Of a DNA stretch of 64,000 bases, positions 20,705 through 29,107 are shown in pieces. This DNA comes from Cellvibrionales bacterium UBA7375. GTDB taxonomy: Bacteria; Pseudomonadota; Gammaproteobacteria; Pseudomonadales; Porticoccaceae. Under the pieces are notes generated by a model. That model had not been told where the DNA came from, searched no databases, and worked only from the letters and a program-made list of their open reading frames with translations. The position numbers and the translations under genes were made by a program. Positions within the stretch are counted from its first letter, which is position 1, and every line of letters begins with the position of its first letter. Location of the stretch: contig CATAJQ010000031.1 of the NCBI GenBank assembly GCA_949487135.1, positions 58,393-122,392 of the forward strand. The letters run 5' to 3'.

Positions 20705-22264
20705 ATGGCGCCAAATAATCATTTAACCAACACCAGTTGGAAACAAAGCATAGGGGCTATAGCTCAGCCTAGGGTTGTTACCATGCTGTTATTAGGCGTT
20801 TCAGCGGGAATTCCCCTACTACTTATCTTCTCATCACTAAGCCTATGGCTACGCGAGGCTGGTGTAGACCGCTCGGCAGTCACATATTTTAGCTGGGCGG
20901 CCCTGGGTTACTCGTTTAAGTTTGTGTGGGCGCCATTAGTCAACAGTCTAAAAGTGCCCTTTTTGACGCAAAAAATGGGGCGAAGACGGTCTTGGTTATT
21001 GCTATCTCAGTTGATGATTATGTTGGCTATAAGCCTGATGGCGTTTGTCGACCCGGCCACAGATCAGTTAACCGCTATGGCTTTAGCTGCGGTTTTATTG
21101 GGCTTTTCTGCCGCCACTCAAGATATTGTTATTGATGCCTACCGCATAGAGTCTGCGGACGAGCAGTATCAGGCACTCATGTCATCCGGCTATATTTCGG
21201 GATATAGAATTGGTATGCTTATCGCCGGTGCCGGCGCTTTATATTTAGCCAGTTTTTTAGGCTCTACTAGTGGTCACTATAATTACCAAGCTTGGCAGTC
21301 GACCTATCTCTTTATGGCGCTCACTATGCTGGTGGGTGTTATCACCACCCTATGTATTTCTGAGCCCAATATTCAACAGAGGGGCGGCATTGTAACCACC
21401 ACCAATAACAGTCTTAGATTTTTTATACTGTTTACCGCTGCGGTGATTGGCTTTATTGGCTGCTATTTTGCTAGCTCTGAATTAGCTGCGTATTCAAAAG
21501 GACAGCTTGGTCAATTATTCTCAAATGGCTATCTCGCATCCACAGTAGTCGAGTTTTTGCGCCTTATTTTGGCCACAATCATCGCTATACTAATCGCCAA
21601 GTTACTGATTTTTATTGGCATGGTAGATCAACACCAAGTTAATCAAGCCTATATTGCTCCGGTTACAGATTTCTTTGATCGCTATGGATTATCTCTAGCC
21701 TTAACTATGCTGGCTTTAATTGGTCTTTATCGGGTTTCTGATATTGTTTTAGGCGTTATTTCCAATGTTTTTTATCAGGATCTGGGGTTTAGCAAAAATA
21801 CTATTGCCAGTGTAGTAAAAAGTTTTGGCTTAGGCATGTCTATTATCGGTGGTTTTGTCGGTGGTATTTTAGCGTTGCGCTTCGGCGTGATGCGGATTTT
21901 GTTTGCTGGCGCCGTTTTATCGGCACTAACCAATATATTGTTTATAGTTTTGGCAAAAGCAGGACAGGATATAGCTTTGCTGTATTGGGTAATTGCGGCG
22001 GATAATCTATCCGCCGGTTTGGCGAGCGCCGCCTTTGTTGCCTTTTTATCGAGCTTAACCAATATTTCCTTTACTGCCATGCAGTATGCAATTTTCAGCT
22101 CAATTATGACCCTATTCCCAAAAGTCTTAGGTGGTTACTCTGGCTCTATTGTCGAAGGTATTGGCTATGAGTCATTCTTTTTGATCACTGCATTAATGGG
22201 TTTGCCTGTGCTGTTTTTGATTGTCTGGGCAAACCGTCTCTTAGACGCGCAAAAATCCAATTAG
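20705..22264 (+). CDS. ampG: AmpG-like MFS muropeptide transporter
   Basis: FSAATQDIVIDAYRIE, GYISGYRIGMLIAGAGALYLAS, DNLSAGLASAAFVAFLSSLTN. Confidence 0.88.
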   Translation: MAPNNHLTNTSWKQSIGAIAQPRVVTMLLLGVSAGIPLLLIFSSLSLWLREAGVDRSAVTYFSWAALGYSFKFVWAPLVNSLKVPFLTQKMGRRRSWLLLSQLMIMLAISLMAFVDPATDQLTAMALAAVLLGFSAATQDIVIDAYRIESADEQYQALMSSGYISGYRIGMLIAGAGALYLASFLGSTSGHYNYQAWQSTYLFMALTMLVGVITTLCISEPNIQQRGGIVTTTNNSLRFFILFTAAVIGFIGCYFASSELAAYSKGQLGQLFSNGYLASTVVEFLRLILATIIAILIAKLLIFIGMVDQHQVNQAYIAPVTDFFDRYGLSLALTMLALIGLYRVSDIVLGVISNVFYQDLGFSKNTIASVVKSFGLGMSIIGGFVGGILALRFGVMRILFAGAVLSALTNILFIVLAKAGQDIALLYWVIAADNLSAGLASAAFVAFLSSLTNISFTAMQYAIFSSIMTLFPKVLGGYSGSIVEGIGYESFFLITALMGLPVLFLIVWANRLLDAQKSN

Positions 22265-22806
22265 TCTTTAAGTGACTCTCTATACCTATGCCAATCAAAG
22301 GCTTCTCCTGGGTCAGTTTTACGCCCTGGGGCAATATCACTGTGACCGACTATAGTATCTTGACTAATCAGTGGGTATTGGCTGACAATTTGTCGGCTCA
22401 CCTCTGCTAGTACCGAGTATTGAATATCGCTAAAGGGTATATGGTCCGCCCCCTCTAACTCAATGCCAATGGAAAAATCATTACAGCGTTGGCGACCTTG
22501 AAATTCTGAGACTCCTGCATGCCAAGCTCGTTTATCGAAAGGGACAAACTGAGTAATATTACCCTGACGATCGATTAATAAATGGGATGAAACCTCAAGC
22601 TTATAGATATCACGAAAGTAAGGATGCTCTTTGGGGTCTAAGCTATTTGAGAATAATTGCTCAATATAGGGCCCGCCAAACTGCTCTGGAGGTAAACTAA
22701 TATTATGAATAACCAAAAGACTAATATCATTTTCATCTGGTCGTAAATCGGCATTGGGCGATTCAAGTTTTTTTGCTGTGTTTAGCCAGCCCTTTGCTAT
22801 ATGCAT
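22261..22806 (-). CDS. ampD: 1,6-anhydro-N-acetylmuramyl-L-alanine amidase
   Basis: LLVIHNISLPPEQFGG, FSIGIELEG, VGHSDIAPGRKTDPGEAFDW. Confidence 0.95.
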   Translation of the reverse strand: MHIAKGWLNTAKKLESPNADLRPDENDISLLVIHNISLPPEQFGGPYIEQLFSNSLDPKEHPYFRDIYKLEVSSHLLIDRQGNITQFVPFDKRAWHAGVSEFQGRQRCNDFSIGIELEGADHIPFSDIQYSVLAEVSRQIVSQYPLISQDTIVGHSDIAPGRKTDPGEAFDWHRYRESLKD

Positions 22807-22955
22807 TTTTTATCCAAGAATTTTAGCCGCCAACCAATGTGTTGGTTGTTAATTATAATAGCTATTTACTTAGCTTAATACGAGGGCATTTATTCAGTGC
22901 AAAATGCTATACTCACACCCTAGTTGAATCACCCATTAAAAAGGTTATGTTTTCT

Positions 22956-23801
22956 ATGAGTTGCACGCCCAAAGTTATCGCGGAAGATGTCGCCATATCA
23001 GTTACTCGAACACTTGAAGAAGATATTGGCTCTGGTGATATTAGCGCGCAATTAATAGAAGCTGATACATGGGCAACGGGCAGGGTTATTTCACGAGAAA
23101 AAGCAGTAATTTGTGGGCGCCCATGGGTTGATGAAGTATTTAACCAATTAGATCCTTCCATCTGTATCGACTGGCATATTTCCGAGGGCGACTGGGTTTG
23201 TGACAATCAGACAGTGTTTACCATTTCTGGTAATGCGCGAGTGCTATTAAGCGGCGAACGATGTGCTCTAAATTTTTTACAAACCCTTTCGGGTACTGCA
23301 ACTATCGCCAGACAATATGCAAATTTAGCGACTGATTCGAGTATTAAAATACTGGATACCAGAAAAACTGTACCCGGCCTGAGATTGGCGCAAAAATATG
23401 CCGTAGCCATCGGCGGCTGTAGCAATCATCGCATCGGCCTGTACGATGCTTTTTTGATTAAAGAAAATCATATCATTGCCTGTGGTGGTATCACTCAGGC
23501 GGTAAATAAGGCCAAGCAAATTGCGCCACAAAAAGAAATTGAAGTGGAAGTTGAAAGCCTTACTGAACTTCAGCAGGCTGTCGATGCCGGTGCTGATCGG
23601 GTTATGCTGGATAACTTTACCCGCGATCAAATACTGAAAATTAAAACCATTAATCTAGGTAATACTAAAATAGAGGTGTCTGGCAATGTGACTGAACATA
23701 GTTTATCCCAATACCTCGATACGCCTATAGATTTTATTTCTTCCGGAAGCTTGACCAAGCATGTGCAAGCGATCGATCTCTCTATGCGTCTGTCACTTTA
23801 A
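22956..23801 (+). CDS. nadC: Nicotinate-nucleotide pyrophosphorylase
   Basis: EDIGSGDISAQLI, GERCALNFLQTLSGTAT, DTRKTVPGLRLAQKYAVAIGG, EVEVE, VMLDNF. Confidence 0.95.
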   Translation: MSCTPKVIAEDVAISVTRTLEEDIGSGDISAQLIEADTWATGRVISREKAVICGRPWVDEVFNQLDPSICIDWHISEGDWVCDNQTVFTISGNARVLLSGERCALNFLQTLSGTATIARQYANLATDSSIKILDTRKTVPGLRLAQKYAVAIGGCSNHRIGLYDAFLIKENHIIACGGITQAVNKAKQIAPQKEIEVEVESLTELQQAVDAGADRVMLDNFTRDQILKIKTINLGNTKIEVSGNVTEHSLSQYLDTPIDFISSGSLTKHVQAIDLSMRLSL

Positions 23802-23823
23802 TTAGAACATTAAAATAATCTTA

Positions 23824-24285
23824 TTAGCACAGTTCTGCTTTAGAGCATTCACCCTTGTCCCACTCAACCTTTCCGCTGGCCTTTAAAGTGGCCGTTAGCG
23901 TGTAAGTTTGATTGGCATTATCTGAATCAATCGGCGCTGTAGCAATAATTTTTACTTGATCTTCTTCACTAACTGCCTTGGAAGCATCAGCATTAAAAAT
24001 ATCGCTAACTAGTTTAACTCCCACAACCCCTTTAGCGGCATTTTTTATGGCTGGAATACTATGACTGCTACGCTGACACCCCCTAACCTTTGCAAGCCCT
24101 AACATCTGCGCGCACACTTCAAAACTGACTTTGACTGCCCCGACTGCTACTTTGGTTTCAATAAATTCTGCTCTTAAGATAAAATTTCTATAACCTGGCA
24201 ATGCGATCAATGCCAATAAACTAATAATGCCGATAACCACCATCAACTCAACCAAAGAAAACCCCTTGCCAAATATCTTTACCAT
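23824..24285 (-). CDS. pilA: Type IV pilin
   Basis: Prepilin motif GKGFSLVELMVVIGIISLLALIALPGY; C-terminal Cys pair ECSKAELC. Confidence 0.85.
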   Translation of the reverse strand: MVKIFGKGFSLVELMVVIGIISLLALIALPGYRNFILRAEFIETKVAVGAVKVSFEVCAQMLGLAKVRGCQRSSHSIPAIKNAAKGVVGVKLVSDIFNADASKAVSEEDQVKIIATAPIDSDNANQTYTLTATLKASGKVEWDKGECSKAELC

Positions 24286-24487
24286 CCCTGTACTCCCATC
24301 TATTCCATAGCTAATAGGTCATGCATTTTTTAAATCCGTTTTATTCAATACTAGATCAGCATCTTTGTGACGGTTTAATATTTCTGCTGTTTTGTGAAGC
24401 AGTTCACTGAAAAAGTTTTTAATTCTTCATAATCTTGAGCTTGTTCAAAACGGCTAGCATTGGCGGCTGTCTTATCGGGGTTATTAA

Positions 24488-25699
24488 ATGCCACTTTCTA
24501 GCAATCAACTATTTTTATATCGCGGCAAAAATAGACAGGGTCAATTTATTGAGGGACGCCTTAAGGCACAAAACAGTCAATGGGCGAGGCACAAATTAAG
24601 AAAAAAAGGCATCAAAATTCAATCTCTAAAAAAATGCTGGAATATCCCTTTTACAAGTAGTCAATCGATAAAACCTTCAGATATATCAAAATTCACAAGA
24701 CAGTTAGCGATCTTACTTAAAGCTGGAATTCCGATTCGAAAAAGCTTTGATATTCTTGCAAATAGCTATGAAAAAATAGCGGTTCAGCAAATCATCCGCG
24801 ATATTAACCATGATATTTTTTTAGGTGACAGCTTGGCAAAATCCTTGAGCAATTATCCAAAGCAATTTAATGATATTTTCTGCAACATGGTCAAAATTGG
24901 CGAAAACTCTGGCACATTAACCCCTATTTTAGAGCGCTTGGCCCTGTTTCAAGAGAAAACTGAATACCTAAAAAAACGGGTTAAAAAAGCACTGACATAC
25001 CCATTAATAGTGCTTGTTGTCGCACTGTTGGTAGCCTCAATTATGTTGACTAAGGTGATACCAAATTTTGCTGAAGCCTATTCTGAATTTAATACCGACC
25101 TACCTTATTTTACTCAGCTTGTTATCAGTATTTCTGAAACCTTCAATCAAATTTGGCCCTATATATTTGGCGGTATTATTTTGCTATATATGACCTTATT
25201 CGCAATTATCAAACACTCAAGACAGGCAACGCTATTCGCCCATAAAACTATCCTTAAATTACCTTTTGTTGGAAAAATTTTGCTAAGAGTCATATTGGGG
25301 AGGTTTACCCATATCCTAGCCACTACGATTAATGCTGGAGTACCTATTACCGATGCATTGAAATCGTCGGCTTCTGCTATGGATAATCTCTATATCAAAC
25401 AAGCTATAAACTGTGTCAGACAGGATGTTATTGGAGGTATCTCATTACATAGGGCATTGGCAAAACAGCCAGTATTTCCGATAACATTAAGACAGATGGT
25501 TGATGTGGGTGAGGAATCCGGATCTTTAGCCCCTATTCTGGAAAAAGCCTCACAGATTTATGAGCGAGATATTGCACTTGTATTAGATACTATAATTCCA
25601 CTGATCGAGCCTGTTATGATGATTAGCTTGGAATTGCTGGTTGGCGGTTTGTTAGTCGCCATGTATTTACCAGTGTTTCAGCTTGGGCATATAGTCTAA
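24488..25699 (+). CDS. pilC: Type IV pilus inner-membrane platform protein PilC
   Basis: Two T2SSF domains: FTRQLAILLKAGIPIRKSFDIL, GRFTHILATTINAGVPITDALKSS. Confidence 0.93.
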   Translation: MPLSSNQLFLYRGKNRQGQFIEGRLKAQNSQWARHKLRKKGIKIQSLKKCWNIPFTSSQSIKPSDISKFTRQLAILLKAGIPIRKSFDILANSYEKIAVQQIIRDINHDIFLGDSLAKSLSNYPKQFNDIFCNMVKIGENSGTLTPILERLALFQEKTEYLKKRVKKALTYPLIVLVVALLVASIMLTKVIPNFAEAYSEFNTDLPYFTQLVISISETFNQIWPYIFGGIILLYMTLFAIIKHSRQATLFAHKTILKLPFVGKILLRVILGRFTHILATTINAGVPITDALKSSASAMDNLYIKQAINCVRQDVIGGISLHRALAKQPVFPITLRQMVDVGEESGSLAPILEKASQIYERDIALVLDTIIPLIEPVMMISLELLVGGLLVAMYLPVFQLGHIV

Positions 25700-25769
25700 T
25701 ATAGCAGTGTATTAACACTGAACTATTTCTCAGCGTTGCAACAACAATAAACAATATAAGGGATAATAG

Positions 25770-26627
25770 ATGACACTGGATATATATTTATCGCCTACGC
25801 TACTGGCCATGATAGGTCTGTTACTGGGCGCTATTATCGGCAGTTTTCTCAATGTAGTGGTTTATCGCCTACCCCTAATTATGCGCTCAGCATGGAGCAA
25901 TGAAGCAAAGCTATTTTTGGGCATGGCACCGGATAAAGCGGACAACTTATCGCTATCAACTCCGAGGTCTCACTGCCCTGACTGCGGCACTCAATTAAAG
26001 GCAATACACAATATTCCAGTTTTAAGTTACTGCTTTTTGCGCGGTCGCTGCAGTCATTGCAGCAGTTTAATTTCTATTCAGTACCCACTGATTGAATTAC
26101 TCTCAGCGTTTTTAACCGCCTATATACTGATTTCGTATGGCTTATCAGACAAGGGGCTATTTTGCCTTATCTTCACCTATAGCCTTATTGCATTAGCGGC
26201 TATTGATATGCGCGAGCAAATTCTGCCTGATCAAATCACACTGCCACTTTTATGGTTGGGTTTAATACTAAGCTTTTTTGGTCAGTGGACAGCCCCATCC
26301 GATGCAATTATTGGTGCTGCACTGGGTTACCTATCTCTGTGGTCAGTGATGCAACTTTTTAAACTAATTACCGGCAAGGAGGGTATGGGCTATGGCGATT
26401 TTAAACTCAATGCCGCTATTGGCGCATGGCTCGGCTGGCAAATGGTGCCTATAGTTATTTTATTATCTTCGTTTTTAGGCGCAATTATAGGGCTTTTTGC
26501 TATTATCTTTTTAGGCCATGATCGCCGCAGTCCTTTCGCATTTGGACCTTACCTCTGCCTAGCGGGTTGGGTTGCTATGCAATGGGGGGATCAGCTTAGT
26601 TATCTGTTTAATTATCTATCCCTCTAA
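25770..26627 (+). CDS. pilD: Prepilin peptidase / N-methyltransferase
   Basis: GSFLNVVVYRLP, two CxxC pairs (CPDCG, CSHCSS), GKEGMGYGDFKL. Confidence 0.96.
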   Translation: MTLDIYLSPTLLAMIGLLLGAIIGSFLNVVVYRLPLIMRSAWSNEAKLFLGMAPDKADNLSLSTPRSHCPDCGTQLKAIHNIPVLSYCFLRGRCSHCSSLISIQYPLIELLSAFLTAYILISYGLSDKGLFCLIFTYSLIALAAIDMREQILPDQITLPLLWLGLILSFFGQWTAPSDAIIGAALGYLSLWSVMQLFKLITGKEGMGYGDFKLNAAIGAWLGWQMVPIVILLSSFLGAIIGLFAIIFLGHDRRSPFAFGPYLCLAGWVAMQWGDQLSYLFNYLSL

Positions 26628-26651
26628 TTTGAGCTGAGCCAATTATATATT

Positions 26652-27263
26652 ATGAATAATAACTATCTTGTGGGCTTAACCGGCGGCATTGGCAGTGGTA
26701 AAAGCACTGTTGCTAGTGTTTTTAAACGGTTGGGGGTAAAAGTTGTAGATGCAGATCAGGCCTCTCGTGCTGTTGTAGAACCAGAATCTGAAACTTTAAA
26801 GACTATTATTGATCACTTTAAAGGTGAAACATTATTAGTTGATGGCCAACTCAATCGATCAGCCCTAAGAGATATTATCTTTAATAACCCTGAACATAAA
26901 GCTTGGCTTGAGGGTTTACTTCACCCTCTAATCAATGGGTGGATTTCGCAACAACTTGAACAGCCCACCACAAGTCCTTATGTGATTTTAGAATCGCCTC
27001 TGCTGTTTGAAACCAATCAGTACAAAATGATCAACACCTCTTTGCTGGTCGATGTGTCGCCTGAACAACAAATAGCGCGAGCCAGCCAAAGAGATAGGGT
27101 CAATAAATCGCAAATTCAGGCTATAATCGACACGCAAATGAGTCGCGAACAAAAAGTCGAGTTAGCAGACTTTATTTTTGATAATTCGCTGGCTATGAAT
27201 AGCATTGAAAAAAGAGTTATAGACTTTCATAGTCAATTTGAAGCCTTAGCCCAATCAAAATAA
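26652..27263 (+). CDS. coaE: Dephospho-CoA kinase
   Basis: VGLTGGIGSGKSTVASVFKRLGVKVVDADQASR. Confidence 0.96.
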   Translation: MNNNYLVGLTGGIGSGKSTVASVFKRLGVKVVDADQASRAVVEPESETLKTIIDHFKGETLLVDGQLNRSALRDIIFNNPEHKAWLEGLLHPLINGWISQQLEQPTTSPYVILESPLLFETNQYKMINTSLLVDVSPEQQIARASQRDRVNKSQIQAIIDTQMSREQKVELADFIFDNSLAMNSIEKRVIDFHSQFEALAQSK

Positions 27264-27281
27264 CTATTTTAGGATTTTGTA

Positions 27282-27470
27282 ATGAATAAGCCGACCATTG
27301 TTAACTGTCCGACCTGTGAAACCAAGGTTGAATGGACCGACGCTTTTCCTTTTAGACCCTTCTGTAGTGACCGTTGCAAACAAATTGATTTTGGCGATTG
27401 GGCCACCGAACGCTTTAGTATTGCAGGTGAACCCTGCTTGGATCCCGAGAAACTGGGTGAAGATGCTTAA
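27282..27470 (+). CDS. yacG: DNA gyrase inhibitor YacG (zinc-binding)
   Basis: VNCPTCETKVEW...FRPFCSDRCKQIDFGDWATE. Confidence 0.94.
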   Translation: MNKPTIVNCPTCETKVEWTDAFPFRPFCSDRCKQIDFGDWATERFSIAGEPCLDPEKLGEDA

Positions 27471-27934
27471 TTGTGCAAAGATTTGAGTTTATCTAATATA
27501 GCCTGATTGGCTTGCGGGAATTTATACCGGCTTTCTGGCCTATAAAGCTCTGGAAAATCTACCCATTTAATTTGCTGACCCTCTGCACCCTGCGCATTGC
27601 CTGTAAATTGAGTAACGGTCCAAATATCGAGGAAAACCTGCTTATCTGAATAGTCATGCTGAACCACCATAAGCGGCCGTGCTCTAATCACTGTTATACC
27701 CAGTTCTTCAAAGAGTTCTCTTTTTAACGCCTGATCAACACTTTCACCAGCGCTCACTTTTCCACCGGGAAATTCCCATAATCCACCCTGATGAAGGTGT
27801 TCGGGTCGCTTGGCAATTAGAATTTGATCCTGTTGCAAGTTGAAAATCACCCCCACTGCCACATGCACTGCATCAGCGGAGATATTTTTTCGGCGATTAG
27901 GTTCGGTATTCGGCATTAATTCGAACATATTCAT
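27467..27934 (-). CDS. mutT: 8-oxo-dGTP diphosphatase MutT (Nudix)
   Basis: Nudix box GGKVSAGESVDQALKRELFEELGI; start uncertain because it overlaps argJ. Confidence 0.92.
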   Translation of the reverse strand: MNMFELMPNTEPNRRKNISADAVHVAVGVIFNLQQDQILIAKRPEHLHQGGLWEFPGGKVSAGESVDQALKRELFEELGITVIRARPLMVVQHDYSDKQVFLDIWTVTQFTGNAQGAEGQQIKWVDFPELYRPESRYKFPQANQAILDKLKSLHN

Positions 27935-29105
27935 AACTTAAATCGGTGGTCCATAATGTTTCACAAACCTGTCCGCGATTCAATTGAATGGTTATTTCGA
28001 TATCTTCCGCCTGCATAGCCTGCTGACCCTGCGCCTCGGTATAACTTGAGGCTCTACCACCATTTTCAGCAATAAGCACTGAATTCAGATGAATCTGTAT
28101 TTTAGACACATCTAAATCACTAACATCCGCGCGGCCAACAGCAGCTAAAATTCGTCCCCAGTTAGGGTCTGAAGCGGTCAGCGCTGTCTTAACCAGGGGC
28201 GATTCTGCAACCGCATAGGCAACTGAAAGTGCCTCTTGAACTGTTTCTGCACCCTCAACATTAACCGTGACAAATTTATTGGCACCCTCACCATCGCGAA
28301 CAATCGATTGGGCAAGTTCGGTAAAAATACTGGTCAGTTGCGCTAAAAATGGCTCAAAATTTGACTCATCAATTTGTACACCACTGGCGCCAGTCGCTAC
28401 CAAAACCACCGCATCATTGGTAGAGGTATCACCATCAACAGTGATTCGATTAAAGGATTTACCATTGGCTTTTCTTATGGCTGCATGCAATAGCTCTTCA
28501 TCAATCGCCGCATCAGTAGCCACAAAACCCAACATAGTGGCCATATTCGGCTTTATCATCCCAGAGCCTTTACAGATTCCGGTAATAGTGACCTGTGACC
28601 CATTAATATCACATTGTATTGAGGCGCCCTTAGAACGAGTATCAGTGGTTAAAATACCCTCAGCCGCATCTTGCCAACCATTAACTGAGAGATTTTTTTT
28701 CGCCGAAGAAATAGCGTTACAGATGGTATCAACCGGCAAGGGTTCACCAATAACACCGGTTGAAAAAGGTAGCACTTGATGTATCTCTGCGCCAGTTTCA
28801 TCAGCAACCGCTTGGCAACAGCTAAGTGTATCAGCTATCCCTTGATCTCCAGTGCCAGCATTGGCATTACCGGTATTAACCAACAAATAACTAGGAGCTG
28901 TTTGCTGTAAATGCTGCTTGGCAACGATTACTGGTGCAGCACAAAATTTATTCTGGGTGAATACTGCTGCCGTAGTACTGCCTTCAGCGATCTGCATAAG
29001 TACCACATCTTTGCGATCGGCTACTTTTACCCCCGCAGAGGTGGTTCCCAGTCGAAAGCCTTCGACTGGATACATAGTTGGAAATTTATCGCTACCTGTC
29101 GCCAT
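27897..29105 (-). CDS. argJ: Glutamate N-acetyltransferase / amino-acid acetyltransferase
   Basis: KGSGMIKPNMATMLGF, FNRITVDGDTSTNDAV, DPNWGRILAAVGRA. Confidence 0.96.
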   Translation of the reverse strand: MATGSDKFPTMYPVEGFRLGTTSAGVKVADRKDVVLMQIAEGSTTAAVFTQNKFCAAPVIVAKQHLQQTAPSYLLVNTGNANAGTGDQGIADTLSCCQAVADETGAEIHQVLPFSTGVIGEPLPVDTICNAISSAKKNLSVNGWQDAAEGILTTDTRSKGASIQCDINGSQVTITGICKGSGMIKPNMATMLGFVATDAAIDEELLHAAIRKANGKSFNRITVDGDTSTNDAVVLVATGASGVQIDESNFEPFLAQLTSIFTELAQSIVRDGEGANKFVTVNVEGAETVQEALSVAYAVAESPLVKTALTASDPNWGRILAAVGRADVSDLDVSKIQIHLNSVLIAENGGRASSYTEAQGQQAMQAEDIEITIQLNRGQVCETLWTTDLSYEYVRINAEYRT

Positions 29106-29107
29106 TT

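Noticed and set aside
25705-25720. CAGTGT-atta-ACACTG hairpin between pilC and pilD
   Set aside because: Only 6 bp and without a T-tract; could arise by chance.
28267-28779. 170-aa plus-strand ORF opposite argJ
   Set aside because: Antisense to a well-supported conserved CDS; no recognisable domain.
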